Shown: positions 16,735 through 25,600 of the stretch, piece after piece
Layout of the letters: the number at the start of each line of letters is the position of its first letter
Position numbering within the stretch: position 1 is the first letter of the stretch
Assembly: GCF_900638305.1 (NCBI RefSeq)
Contig: NZ_LR134506.1
Coordinates: 2,294,001-2,358,000 of the forward strand
Reading direction: 5' to 3'
DNA: 64,000 nucleotides
Source of the DNA: Porphyromonas cangingivalis
Lineage (GTDB): Bacteria; Bacteroidota; Bacteroidia; Bacteroidales; Porphyromonadaceae
The notes under the pieces: generated by a model
What the model was told of the DNA's origin: nothing
What the model saw: only the letters and a program-made list of their open reading frames with translations
Database searches by the model: none
Translations under genes and position numbers: made by a program

Positions 16735-18474
16735 ATGAATAGATTAGCACATATTTTGACGCTCATGATGCTTGTGCCGGTGCTCCCTTTGGGCTCATTC
16801 GGTAAGGCTCGTGGCATGGCATGTCCATCATCATCCTTGACCTCCGTTGTCAGGACTATGGCACAGGACGGACGAGTCCTTTATCATGCAGTGGAGAGGG
16901 GTGAGACCCTTTCGTCGATTGCGAGGAAGTACAATGTCTCCTTGGATGATATATTGTCGGTCAATTCGAACCTCTCCAGAGACAAAATCTCTCCCGGGAT
17001 GATCATCCTCATCCCTGAGAAAGGGACGAAGGTAAACAAGACCAAGCAGGAAACACAGAGGGAACAACCCGTTAAGGAAGAGAAGAGGGCCATCAAGGCT
17101 GAGGAGAGTCGACCTCAAAAGCCTGTCGAGCCGGTAAGGAGCGAGCGCATCGCACACTCTGTGCCCGAGTCTACCCTTCCGGTGCCCACAAAGGGGCTCA
17201 AGCCGTATGTGGTGCCTTCGGGGCAGACCATCTATAACCTCTGTAAGATCACGGGGTGGAGCGAAGAGCAGTTGTTGTATTACAACCCGCAGGTCAAGCA
17301 CGGGCTCCGTGCCGGGATGACGATCCTCATCCCTCAGGAGATCCAAGTGGATAGCATCGCCCCTCATCTGCCCACGCCGGACAAGGGTAAAGACCCTTTC
17401 AGAGGGATCTTTACGCCCGTCGTACCCACGATGCCTGCATTGAAGATCGTCCTTGCCCTACCGTTCAGCACCGATAGTGGCAACCGCTTCTCCGACTATT
17501 ATGAGGGCTTCCTCTTGGCTCTCAAGGAGACTCAGGAGGCCGGCAATAGTGTCGATCTGTATGTCTACGACTGCTCACCTGCCAATATGCGCACTACTAT
17601 GAACGAGATCGACAAACTCACTTCTGTGGATTACATCATCGGAGGGGTATCCGACGAGTCGATCAAGCTCCTTGCCTCAGCAGCAGAGCTCAAGGGTGCT
17701 GCATATATCATCCCTTTCACTTCGAAAAACTATCCCCTCGTCGATGTCAAGAATGTCAATGTCTTTCAGGTCAACACACCTCATGATGTCATGCATGAGG
17801 TGGCAGCGGCACGGTTTGTGAGGGAGCATCAGGGCGATCATGTCTGTATCGTCAGAAGCGATGAGATGACCAATCACAAAGGGGCATTCATCTCTACGCT
17901 CAAGTCGCACATGAATCGTGGGGGGATCTCCTATGAAGAGCTCAACATCGGGGCGATGATGCTCACAAAGAGCGATGTCCAACGCCTTTCGCAGAACTAC
18001 TCTCGCACCGTGATGATCCCCACATCGGGTTCTCTCGTCGCAGCCACAGGGGTGTTGGCTCCGATCACTCATGCCATGGACAGCTTGGCAGTCAATAATG
18101 TGACGGCATTCGGATACCCCGAATGGCAGACCTATTATGCCATCGTGCCACAGTTGTCCAAGGTCGGTGCTACGTTCTACACTCCGTTCTATGCCGATAC
18201 CAAGGCCTCGGCCTACAAGGCATTTCAGCGTGAGTTTGTCACGTGGTTCAGTCACAGCATAGGCAATACCTATCCGAAGTATAGTGTCTTGGGGTATGAT
18301 ACCGGCAGGTACTTCCTCTTCAAGAGACCCGAGGAAGCTCATGGCACTGCTCAGGAGAGCGGATTACAGTCGCAGTTCGACTTCATGGCGGATGAGAAGA
18401 ATACTCGAAGGTTCAACAACCACGGTGTGATCTTCGTGCAGTACAACTCCGACGGCACGGTAGAAGGGAGGTGA
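16735..18474 (+). CDS. LysM-repeat protein fused to a type 1 periplasmic-binding fold
   Basis: 579 aa. Signal peptide (HILTLMMLVPVLPLGSFG), two LysM peptidoglycan-binding modules (about 50-94, YHAVERGETLSSIARKYNVS to GMIILIPEKG; and about 157-202, YVVPSGQTIYNLCKITGW to GMTILIPQE) joined by a charged linker, then a domain from about 228 to the end that looks like a branched-chain amino-acid binding protein (KIVLALPFSTDSGNRFSDYYEGFLLAL, YIIGGVSDESIKLLASAAEL). It is probably a periplasmic, wall-bound protein. The binding-fold part has no ABC transporter genes nearby, so transport is doubtful. The stop overlaps the leader of the PorT-like gene, so they are co-transcribed. Confidence 0.85.
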   Translation: MNRLAHILTLMMLVPVLPLGSFGKARGMACPSSSLTSVVRTMAQDGRVLYHAVERGETLSSIARKYNVSLDDILSVNSNLSRDKISPGMIILIPEKGTKVNKTKQETQREQPVKEEKRAIKAEESRPQKPVEPVRSERIAHSVPESTLPVPTKGLKPYVVPSGQTIYNLCKITGWSEEQLLYYNPQVKHGLRAGMTILIPQEIQVDSIAPHLPTPDKGKDPFRGIFTPVVPTMPALKIVLALPFSTDSGNRFSDYYEGFLLALKETQEAGNSVDLYVYDCSPANMRTTMNEIDKLTSVDYIIGGVSDESIKLLASAAELKGAAYIIPFTSKNYPLVDVKNVNVFQVNTPHDVMHEVAAARFVREHQGDHVCIVRSDEMTNHKGAFISTLKSHMNRGGISYEELNIGAMMLTKSDVQRLSQNYSRTVMIPTSGSLVAATGVLAPITHAMDSLAVNNVTAFGYPEWQTYYAIVPQLSKVGATFYTPFYADTKASAYKAFQREFVTWFSHSIGNTYPKYSVLGYDTGRYFLFKRPEEAHGTAQESGLQSQFDFMADEKNTRRFNNHGVIFVQYNSDGTVEGR

Positions 18475-18482
18475 TCTGTCCT

Positions 18483-19163
18483 ATGAATAGGCTTTATACC
18501 AAAGTGCTTCTTGCCCTGTTGGGGCTGTTTCTGAGTGTCCCTGTCGCTCATGCTCAGGTGCAACGCTTCAAGCCGAAAGTCATGCTGGGTGCCATCGGAG
18601 GGATCAACCTCTCGAACGTTATCTTTGTGCCCTCCATCCCACAAACCATGAAGCGCGGCTTTGACTCCGGTTTGGTCTTCAGGGCAGACCTTGACGATTA
18701 CTTCGGTATCTGGGGTATTTGGGTCGAGGTGGACTATTCTCGCAGAGGGTGGAAGGATCGTATCGACGATAAGCCCGATGTCTATTACGAACGCGAAATG
18801 AACTATATACAAGTGCCTGTGCTTACCCACTATTCGACCGATGCCGGGCCATTTAGGTTCACGGTCGGTGTCGGACCTCAGTTCGGGTACTTCATGGGAG
18901 ATAAGAAGATCACAAATATCGATGCCGGTAATGCCGAGGGTTTGATCATCATCCATCACAATAAGGAAGTCGAACAAAAGTTTGCTTGGGGACTCGGGGG
19001 TGGTCTCGGTGCGGAGTACGAATGGCGCAAGATGGTCTTCGGTGCCAAGGTGACGTATTATCAAGGTCTGGGCGACTTCTTCAACAACGCACGCTCCGAG
19101 ACCTTCGGTAAGTCCGCCGAGCAGATATTCTCGGGCAAGGCTTATGTCCTCTTCGTCTTCTGA
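18483..19163 (+). CDS. PorT-like outer-membrane beta-barrel protein
   Basis: 226 aa from the ATG at 18483, which gives a clean signal peptide (MNRLYTKVLLALLGLFLSVPVAHA) before QVQRF. The mature part shows the layout of the PorT/OMP_b-brl_2 family: VMLGAIGGINLSN, a WVEVDYSRRGW strand, YIQVPVLTHYS, FTVGVGPQFGYFMG, GLGGGLGAEYEW, and an aromatic end (VLFVF). PorT proper belongs to the type IX secretion system, but this family also includes many plain barrels, so that role is not claimed. It follows the LysM protein after 8 bp, suggesting a wall-to-outer-membrane pair. Confidence 0.8.
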   Translation: MNRLYTKVLLALLGLFLSVPVAHAQVQRFKPKVMLGAIGGINLSNVIFVPSIPQTMKRGFDSGLVFRADLDDYFGIWGIWVEVDYSRRGWKDRIDDKPDVYYEREMNYIQVPVLTHYSTDAGPFRFTVGVGPQFGYFMGDKKITNIDAGNAEGLIIIHHNKEVEQKFAWGLGGGLGAEYEWRKMVFGAKVTYYQGLGDFFNNARSETFGKSAEQIFSGKAYVLFVF

Positions 19164-19206
19164 CCCATTAGTCCAAGATCAATAAGTTTAATACATATAT
19201 CAAACA

Positions 19207-20613
19207 ATGTCTGTTAATCAACACCAACAACAATCTTATCTCGGACCATTCATCATCATGGTGGTCCTCATGTCCTTGATCGGGCTCATCACCAGTCTCA
19301 ACCAACAGTTTCAGGTGCCCATGCAGGCGGCGTATCTCCTCCTCGGTGGGCAGTATACCAATACGTTGACGACACTGCTGACCTTCTCGTTCTTCTCCGC
19401 TTATCTTGTCATGGGGCCTCTCACCTCACGCTATGTCGAGCGTAATGGGTACAAGAAGTCTCTCATCTTCGGTCTCATCATCTTGATCGTATCGTTCGGT
19501 CTCTATCAACTGTCTGCGTATGTCTTCGATACGTTTGACTATCCGAAGTTTGAGGCGCATATCGACGAGGCAAAGGGGATCTTGGCTCTTAGGGGTGAGT
19601 CGCTACAAGCGATGATCGCCAAAGCCGCAGAGACCGGCAACTTTGAGGTCATGTTCACCAAGACCGGCGAATACTCTTCTCTGAAGTATCTTCCCGAGAT
19701 CGTGATCCCTTACGCTTATTGGGTCTTCCTCCTTGCTGCATTTGTGGCAGGTACTGCACTCACTTATCTCCAAGTGGTCGTCAATCCTTACCTTGTCGCT
19801 TGTGACGTCAAGGGGACATCCGGCGTGCAGCGTCAAAGCATTGCAGGGGCAGGGAACTCATTGATGAATACCCTCGCACCCCTCTTTGTGGCTTATGTCA
19901 TCTTCTCCGGTAAGAGTGGTCTTGACATCAATATCAGTTCGCTCTATATCCCCATACTCTGTTTGATGATCCTTGTCCTTTTGATCGTCTTCTTCTTGAA
20001 AGGAACCAACCTCCCAAGCATTGCAAGTACGGAGAAAAAGGTCGGAGAAGTCCTTCCGGACAGCATCTTCAGTTTCCGCCACCTTGTCCTCGGCGTCGTG
20101 GCGATCTTCACTTATGTCGGTGTAGAGGTCTGTATCGGAGCCAACCTCAATCTCTTTGCCATGGACAACGGTATCCTCTTCGATAAGGCTGCCAATATGA
20201 CCATGCTCTACTGGCTTGGTCTCCTCATCGGTCGTGTCTTCGGAAGTATCTTCAGCAAGATCAGTGGCCAGGTTCAGCTTACGGTTGCTTCTGCCGGAGC
20301 TGCGATCCTTGTCCTTATTGCAGTAGGGACGAGCAACCCCTGGTTCCTCGTCGGAGTCGGTCTCTTCCACTCGATCATGTGGCCTGCGATCTTCTCTCTT
20401 GCCATCGAAGGACTCGGACGCTATACCTCAAAGGGCACAGGCCTGCTCATGATGGGTGTCTTCGGTGGTGCTGTCCTGCCATTGGTACAAGGTGCACTTG
20501 CAGACTCATTCGGTAGCTGGGAGTACACCTGGCTCATCGTTGCTGTCGGTGAACTCTATCTCCTCTACTACGCCCTCTTCGGTAGCAGGGTGCACAAGAG
20601 AGATGTGCAGTAA
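19207..20613 (+). CDS. MFS sugar transporter, FucP/GluP (FHS) family
   Basis: 468 aa, about 12 membrane helices. It imports a hexose or related sugar with a cation. Family marks: FIIMVVLMSLIGLITSLNQQ in helix 1, LVMGPLTSRYVERNGYKKSL after helix 2, and the FHS-specific VVVNPYLVACDVKGT followed by SIAGAGNSLMNTLAP. About 60 extra residues between helices 4 and 5 (TFDYPKFEAHIDEAKGI to YLPEIVIPYAYW) form an inserted loop seen in the Bacteroidetes branch. It ends in a strong terminator. Substrate is not certain (glucose, galactose, fucose or an amino sugar). Confidence 0.88.
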   Translation: MSVNQHQQQSYLGPFIIMVVLMSLIGLITSLNQQFQVPMQAAYLLLGGQYTNTLTTLLTFSFFSAYLVMGPLTSRYVERNGYKKSLIFGLIILIVSFGLYQLSAYVFDTFDYPKFEAHIDEAKGILALRGESLQAMIAKAAETGNFEVMFTKTGEYSSLKYLPEIVIPYAYWVFLLAAFVAGTALTYLQVVVNPYLVACDVKGTSGVQRQSIAGAGNSLMNTLAPLFVAYVIFSGKSGLDINISSLYIPILCLMILVLLIVFFLKGTNLPSIASTEKKVGEVLPDSIFSFRHLVLGVVAIFTYVGVEVCIGANLNLFAMDNGILFDKAANMTMLYWLGLLIGRVFGSIFSKISGQVQLTVASAGAAILVLIAVGTSNPWFLVGVGLFHSIMWPAIFSLAIEGLGRYTSKGTGLLMMGVFGGAVLPLVQGALADSFGSWEYTWLIVAVGELYLLYYALFGSRVHKRDVQ

Positions 20614-20647
20614 GAAGTCATAGACTTATCTCATACTCGATATATAC

Positions 20648-20692
20648 GGCTCATGCGCCCTTCAAGCAAGCTGCTTGAAGGGCGCATGAGCC
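20648..20692 (+). terminator. Strong terminator of the MFS gene
   Basis: A 21-bp perfect stem (20648-20668 with 20672-20692), 3-nt loop, then TTTTCG. It is 35 bp past the MFS stop. Confidence 0.85.
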
Positions 20693-20807
20693 TTTTCGTA
20701 GTATCGTCTCTCTTGCCTTGGTGATGGTATTATTCCTTTTTGGTTTAGACTTTTAGGATGTGTCGTGAGGATCGGCGTTAGGGTGAGAGAGTGAATGTTT
20801 ATGTGGT

Positions 20808-20873
20808 GTTTGGGACTGTCGTTTTACGTGTCCGTAGGACTTGATTTTGGAGTACTTGAGTCGGGAATGCTTA
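20808..20873 (+). repeat. Family B 22-bp tandem repeat, weak
   Basis: Diverged units at 20808, 20830 and 20852, 22 bp apart; the best is GTCCGTAGGACTTGATTTTG. The rest of 20693-20924 shows nothing else. Confidence 0.4.
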
Positions 20874-20924
20874 CTTTTTAGGGATATTTATTTTATATCG
20901 TGTGCTTGTTAGATTTATTCTCAT

Positions 20925-20932
20925 TACTTTTG
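20925..20932 (+). promoter_or_regulatory. -7 box TAcTTTTG of the formate/nitrite channel gene
   Basis: Exact TAnnTTTG match 35 bp before the ATG at 20968. A TTG lies 16 bp further upstream (20906-20908). Confidence 0.6.
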
Positions 20933-20967
20933 TCGCTCGAAAGTGTTAATGTGATAAATCATCCGAT

Positions 20968-21753
20968 ATGAATACGCCCAACGAAACTATAGATAATGTC
21001 ATTCTTCTTGGACAAAAGAAGTACAAAACTCCTTGGACAAAGATCTTTGTCCTCGGTTGCCTTGCAGGGGTATATATCAGCATGGGGGGCTTGCTCTCTT
21101 CGCTCTTTGCTGCGGGCTTTGGTGAATGGTCTGTGGGAAATCCCTCCCTACCGAAGTTGCTCGCAGGGGCTGCCTTTCCTGTGGGCTTGATGCTTGTTGT
21201 CCTTGTTGGTGCCGAACTCTTTACAGGCAATACGGCTTACCTTATGCCTGCCACAATCAAGAGGCAGATACCGCTCTCCTACTTTGTGAAGAACTGGGGC
21301 GTGGTCTTCATCGCCAACTTTGTCGGTGCTTTCCTGTTTGACTATTTCTTGGTGTATCAGGCAGGTATCATGAAGCCGGAAGCTTACACCGCCTACATCA
21401 CCAAGGTGGCTGAGTACAAGACCTCCCTCGACTGGATGGAGGTGATGTTCAGAGGGGTGGGGGCCAACTGGATGGTCTGTCTCGCTGTATGGCTTGGCTT
21501 CTCGTCCAAGAGTATGCTCGGTCGACTTGTCGGCATTTGGTGGCCGGTGATGGCGTTTGTGGCCATCGGATTTGAGCACTCTATTGCGAATATGTTTTAT
21601 ATCCCCACAGGTATCTTGTATGGTGCAGACGTCAGTTGGTGGAGTTTTGTATGGGACAATCTCATCCCCTCAACCATCGGTAATATCATCGGTGGAGCTC
21701 TCTTCGTAGGCTGTCTGTACACTTATTTGTACGGAGTTAAGACCGTTCGCTGA
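20968..21753 (+). CDS. Formate/nitrite transporter (FNT) family channel
   Basis: 261 aa, six membrane helices. Pentameric channel for formate, nitrite or a similar small anion across the inner membrane. Family motifs: GVYISMGGLL in helix 1-2, LFTGNTAYL, the helix-3 segment NWGVVFIANFVGAF, NWMVCLAVW, and the conserved FEHSIANMFYIPTG. In an anaerobe that ferments amino acids, formate export is the likeliest job, but nitrite cannot be ruled out. Single gene with its own promoter and terminator. Confidence 0.93.
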   Translation: MNTPNETIDNVILLGQKKYKTPWTKIFVLGCLAGVYISMGGLLSSLFAAGFGEWSVGNPSLPKLLAGAAFPVGLMLVVLVGAELFTGNTAYLMPATIKRQIPLSYFVKNWGVVFIANFVGAFLFDYFLVYQAGIMKPEAYTAYITKVAEYKTSLDWMEVMFRGVGANWMVCLAVWLGFSSKSMLGRLVGIWWPVMAFVAIGFEHSIANMFYIPTGILYGADVSWWSFVWDNLIPSTIGNIIGGALFVGCLYTYLYGVKTVR

Positions 21754-21850
21754 ATAGGCTTGTGTCTGTCTTATATGCCAATGCCCCTTCAGTCTGGGGG
21801 GGCTTCTATCTAAAGACGTTCGGCACTCATAGATACACATTGTATCTGCA

Positions 21851-21876
21851 CTCGATGTATCTTTTGATGCATCGAG
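21851..21876 (+). terminator. Terminator of the FNT gene
   Basis: An 11-bp stem with one G-T (21851-21861 with 21866-21876), loop TTTT, then TCCTTTTTG. About 100 bp past the FNT stop. Confidence 0.75.
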
Positions 21877-21933
21877 TCCTTTTTGTTGTGTGGTTTTAAG
21901 GCTTTAGGATCAACTAGTGCATATCATATTGTA

Positions 21934-21976
21934 AAGGGAGCAGTGACAAAGTTTTCATTGTTGTCACTGCTCCCTT
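21934..21976 (-). terminator. Hairpin terminator between convergent FNT and ROK genes
   Basis: A perfect 16-bp stem (21934-21949 with 21961-21976) and an 11-nt loop. The stem has AA/TT at its base. It lies 107 bp past the ROK stop on the minus strand and may act in both directions. Confidence 0.7.
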
Positions 21977-22082
21977 CTTATTCTCGTTGCAAGTACTGCC
22001 TTAGGGAATGCTTGTCCCGAGAGCCGTCCCTTTTGGGAACACACATGAGTTGCTCCGGGCTCTTTCTTCCTTGATCTCGAGC

Positions 22083-23315
22083 CTATGCCGTAAGGTCTTC
22101 GATGGCTTTTTTCCGTGCAAGCATACAAGCCCCCATCACACCGGCATAGCTTTGAAGGTATGATATCTTGAGGGCGGTATCCTGATTCACCATATTCAGT
22201 GAGTACTTACGGATCGAGCTGCGAAGTGGGTGCATGAGATGATCCCCCGTCTTGGAGAGAGCACCGCCGACGACGACGATATCGGGGTTGAAGAGGTTGA
22301 TGAGCCCTGCAATCTGTTTTCCAAGCTGTTCGCCCACATCTTCGAGGATCTCTATGCAGAGGATGTCCTCCTGCTGAGTCGCTTCTATGAGATCATCGAG
22401 GGTGATTTGTTCTTCGAGAGGGCCTTTGGACAAGTCGTACTTCTCCAGTAGTGTGGAGTTACCACCCTTATTGATTTTTTCGATGAACTTACGATGGAGT
22501 GCGAGCCCTGAAGCTTCGGTCTGTATACACCCCTTCTTGCCACAGTGGCAGAGGACTTCGTTGTCGTAGATGTGTATGTGCCCGAACTCTCCCGAAAACC
22601 CCGACTTCCCATTGTATGGGTGTCCGTCAAGGATGATCCCGAGACCAAGCCCCCAAGCGACATTGACAAACAACATATTCTTGCCATGGTGCAGGAAGTG
22701 GGTCATGTACTCTCCATAGGCACAAGCCCTGGAGTCGTTGTCGATATAGGTGGGGATGCCGATCTCTTGGCTGAGGGTCTTGCCCAATGGGATTTCGCTG
22801 AAGTTGAAGTACGTGTAACTGTATCCTGTCGCGGGGTTGAGGCGTCCGAAGATGTTGATGCCTATACTGACGATGCCTTGTCTTCCTTGTGGACAGTTGT
22901 CGACAAATCTGCTTACCTCCTTGCCGATCTGATCCAAACAAGCTTGAGTGTTGGCAAAGTCGAATGGGATGTTCATTTGTTCGTAGACACGTTCGCCTCG
23001 GAGGTTCATCACAGCGCAGTGCATCTTGCCGGGAGTGAAGTCCACACCCACGAAGAAGCATTCGGTGGGATCCAGCCCATAGAGATACGGATGTCTGCCT
23101 CCCGCAGTCTCGAGCTTGCCGTAGTTGGTGAGTATCTTGGTGTCACACAGTTCGGAGACAAACTTGCTCGCTGTGGGTACGCTGATGTCCAAGACTTTAG
23201 ATAGGACGGTGAGGGTGTCAGGGCCGTTGTGAATGTAATAATCTACAATTTGCTTCTTGTATTGTAGGTTTTTATTATTCGTGTCAAATCTATTCTTAAA
23301 ATTCTTATTCATCAT
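22083..23315 (-). CDS. ROK-family transcriptional regulator (NagC/Mlc type)
   Basis: About 410 aa from the ATG at 23313-23315, which follows the purine-rich AAAGAGAAG; longer starts exist. An N-terminal winged helix (about 20-70: YYIHNGPDTLTVLSKVLDISVPTASKFVSEL) comes before the ROK sugar-kinase fold: GVDFTPGKMHCAVMNLRGE, IDNDSRACAYGE, GLGIILDG, the zinc motif CHCGKKGC followed by IQTEASG, and a late glycine-rich VVGGALS. The DNA-binding domain marks it as a regulator rather than a plain glucokinase. It probably responds to a sugar or amino-sugar phosphate. Target unknown; the divergent transporter at 23774 is one candidate. Confidence 0.88.
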   Translation of the reverse strand: MMNKNFKNRFDTNNKNLQYKKQIVDYYIHNGPDTLTVLSKVLDISVPTASKFVSELCDTKILTNYGKLETAGGRHPYLYGLDPTECFFVGVDFTPGKMHCAVMNLRGERVYEQMNIPFDFANTQACLDQIGKEVSRFVDNCPQGRQGIVSIGINIFGRLNPATGYSYTYFNFSEIPLGKTLSQEIGIPTYIDNDSRACAYGEYMTHFLHHGKNMLFVNVAWGLGLGIILDGHPYNGKSGFSGEFGHIHIYDNEVLCHCGKKGCIQTEASGLALHRKFIEKINKGGNSTLLEKYDLSKGPLEEQITLDDLIEATQQEDILCIEILEDVGEQLGKQIAGLINLFNPDIVVVGGALSKTGDHLMHPLRSSIRKYSLNMVNQDTALKISYLQSYAGVMGACMLARKKAIEDLTA

Positions 23316-23421
23316 TGTGCTTCTCTTTTTCAACATCGGAAAGATATTTATTATTTCTGAAATGTCAAGTCAATCCGTTTAGAAAAGTGAAGGGTTCGAG
23401 GTGAGATTTTTTTGGCTTCCT

Positions 23422-23487
23422 TAGTGGATTGTCTCGATGATAAGTTCTAACTGTTTTTGTTTCAGATGGATTGGCTTGATGAGGGAC
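23422..23487 (+). repeat. Family B 22-bp tandem repeat, weak
   Basis: Diverged units at 23422, 23444 and 23466, recognised mainly by the shared TCGATGATAA / CTTGATGA part and the 22-bp step, just upstream of a family A array. Confidence 0.35.
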
Positions 23488-23518
23488 TTTCTCGATTTCT
23501 GTTCTCTATTTCGATCTT

Positions 23519-23608
23519 GACGGGTTGTCGTCTGTCGAGGGACAGAGGGGCTTCTGCTCCACGATAGAATACTTTCTGTCGTGGAGCAGAAGCAAGAAGG
23601 GGGAGTAA
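23519..23608 (+). repeat. Family A 22-bp palindromic repeat with an embedded 15-bp hairpin, locus 2
   Basis: Units at 23521, 23543, 23565 and 23587 (22-bp step): CAGAGGGGCTTCTG, TAGAATACTTTCTG and CAGAAGCAAG. The bases between the units also form a perfect 15-bp inverted repeat (23550-23564 with 23579-23593), so the middle core sits in a hairpin loop. No T-run follows on either strand, so it is not a simple terminator. It lies between the divergent ROK and AspT-like genes. Confidence 0.55.
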
Positions 23609-23723
23609 GTACATGGTATGAGCATAAGATCGAAGCATGACGGAAGTCTGTAAGGGTAAAGGGCTCTCACTCGGAGTGGCAAAAAGAGTGTGACGGTAAG
23701 GGAGTGAATTGATAATAATGCAG

Positions 23724-23731
23724 TATCTTTG
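23724..23731 (+). promoter_or_regulatory. -7 box TAtcTTTG of the AspT-like gene
   Basis: Exact TAnnTTTG match 42 bp before the ATG at 23774. Confidence 0.6.
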
Positions 23732-23773
23732 CAGGCGAATCTTATACAACACAGTATTCTATTATTATAATTC

Positions 23774-25450
23774 ATGGAATGGATCAATAACTTATTCATG
23801 GGGCAAGGCGTCGCGCATTCAATCCTTTTGATCGCAATGACCATCGCCCTCGGTATGGCCTTGGGAAAAATTAAGATCTTTGGTATTTCTCTCGGTGTTA
23901 CTTTCATCCTCTTTGTGGGGATTCTTTTCGGTGAGCTGGGTTTGAGGGTCAATCATGAAGTCCTGCACTTCTTCAAGGAGTTCGGTCTCATCCTCTTCGT
24001 CTTCTCCATCGGTCTTCAGGTGGGCCCCAGCTTCTTCTCCAACTTCAAAAAAGGTGGTGGTACCATGAACCTTATCGCTGCCGGGATCGTCTTCACCGGT
24101 GCCATCGTGACGATCATTATCCACTTCATCACAAAACTTCCGATCACGACCATGGTGGGTATCATGTCGGGTGCGATCACCAATACCCCCGGGCTCGGTG
24201 CCGCTCAGCAGGCTTATCTTGATGCGACAGGTATTGAGGATCCTACCATCCCGATGGGGTATGCGGTGGCTTATCCTCTTGGTGTCGTGGGGATCATCAT
24301 GTCCATCATCGCTCTCAGGGTGATCTTCAAGATCAGTTTTAAGAACGAAGAGGAGGCACTCCGCAGGGCCAGAGGTGGTTCGGATGAAGCGTTGGAGCCT
24401 CTTTCGCTCGAAGTGCAGAATGTGGCCATTTTCGGCAAGACCGTTTCGTCGCTTTCAGAGAGCTTGAGCAACAGACACTTTGTTGTCTCACGAGTCTACA
24501 AGCGTTCGACTCAGAGTATCGATATCGCAGGGCCTGACACCATCCTCGAAGAGGGAGACAAGATCTTTGTCATCACTCGTAAGGAGGATGTCGATCCTAT
24601 CACGATGATGGTGGGTAAGGAGATCAAGATGGACCGTAAGCAATGGGTACCTTCGAATGCGCACTTCGTCAGTCGTCGTGTGGTGATCACCAAGAGTGAG
24701 ATCAGTGGCAAGAGTATCGGTGCACTCAACCTCAGAGCTCTCTATGGGGTCAACATCACTCGTGTCAACAGGTCAGGATTTGAGATGGTGGCGTCGAGTG
24801 ACTTTCGTCTTCAGTATGGAGACAAGTTGACCATCGTGGGTAGTGATGCGGCTCTCTCCAGTGTCGAAAAGATCCTCGGCAACTCGGTCAAGCACCTCCA
24901 TGAGCCTAACCTCATCTCTATATTCTTGGGCATCGCCCTCGGTGTCATCTTGGGCTCTATCCCGATGATGATACCCGGTATCCCTCAGCCGGTGAAGATC
25001 GGTCTTGCGGGTGGCCCTCTTCTCGTGGCTATCCTTCTTGCGAGCTTCGGGCACAAGTACAAGATCGTCACTTATACAACCACGAGTGCCAATCTCCTCA
25101 TGAGAGAGATAGGTATCACCGCCTTCTTGGCATGTGTGGGACTCGGTGCAGGTGAAGGATTCTTGGATACTGTCGTCAATAAAGGGGGACACATGTGGGT
25201 GCTTTATGGCGTCCTTATCACGATCATTCCTATCCTGCTTATGGGTACGGTGGCTCGTCTGGCATTCAAGATCAACTACTTCACCCTTGCAGGGCTTATC
25301 GCAGGTAGCAATACCGACCCTCCTGCACTTGCTTATGCCAATACCCTCTCAGACACAGATGCTTCGGCTATCGGCTATGCGACGGTGTATCCTCTGACGA
25401 TGTTCCTCAGGGTCTTGGTGGCTCAGTTGATGATATTGCTTTTCATTTAG
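23774..25450 (+). CDS. AspT/YidE/YbjL-type transporter with two TrkA-C domains
   Basis: 558 aa. Two homologous membrane halves (about 10-190 and 380-558), each with five or so helices and the duplicated family motif: [18 protein letters not shown] in the first half and [16 protein letters not shown] in the second. Between them are two RCK/TrkA-C domains (about 205-290, [25 protein letters not shown]; and 295-375, [29 protein letters not shown]). Known members exchange amino or dicarboxylic acids (AspT: aspartate/alanine). The substrate here is unknown. Single gene. Confidence 0.88.
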   Translation: MEWINNLFMGQGVAHSILLIAMTIALGMALGKIKIFGISLGVTFILFVGILFGELGLRVNHEVLHFFKEFGLILFVFSIGLQVGPSFFSNFKKGGGTMNLIAAGIVFTGAIVTIIIHFITKLPITTMVGIMSGAITNTPGLGAAQQAYLDATGIEDPTIPMGYAVAYPLGVVGIIMSIIALRVIFKISFKNEEEALRRARGGSDEALEPLSLEVQNVAIFGKTVSSLSESLSNRHFVVSRVYKRSTQSIDIAGPDTILEEGDKIFVITRKEDVDPITMMVGKEIKMDRKQWVPSNAHFVSRRVVITKSEISGKSIGALNLRALYGVNITRVNRSGFEMVASSDFRLQYGDKLTIVGSDAALSSVEKILGNSVKHLHEPNLISIFLGIALGVILGSIPMMIPGIPQPVKIGLAGGPLLVAILLASFGHKYKIVTYTTTSANLLMREIGITAFLACVGLGAGEGFLDTVVNKGGHMWVLYGVLITIIPILLMGTVARLAFKINYFTLAGLIAGSNTDPPALAYANTLSDTDASAIGYATVYPLTMFLRVLVAQLMILLFI

Positions 25451-25539
25451 TCGAGCAGGAGAGCATCAGGCATCACTATTTTTGGTGATGATATACATGA
25501 ATTTTTAGGGGTAAGTGTTCGATTTGTTGCCATTTTGCC

Positions 25540-25569
25540 TTTGAATTAGGTATTATTAGTGTAACTTTG
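25540..25569 (+). promoter_or_regulatory. Full Bacteroidetes promoter of the nqr operon
   Basis: TTTG at 25540-25543, an 18-bp spacer, and TAacTTTG at 25562-25569. This is the best match in the window to the TTTG-N19-TAnnTTTG consensus of Bacteroides sigma factors. It is 32 bp before the nqrA ATG. Confidence 0.75.
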
Positions 25570-25600
25570 AGAAAATATTTTACCCACACATCTATATTAT

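Noticed and set aside
18483-19163. Calling the barrel PorT of the type IX secretion system
   Set aside because: Only the general PorT-like barrel layout is visible; no other type IX genes are nearby, and the family contains many unrelated barrels.
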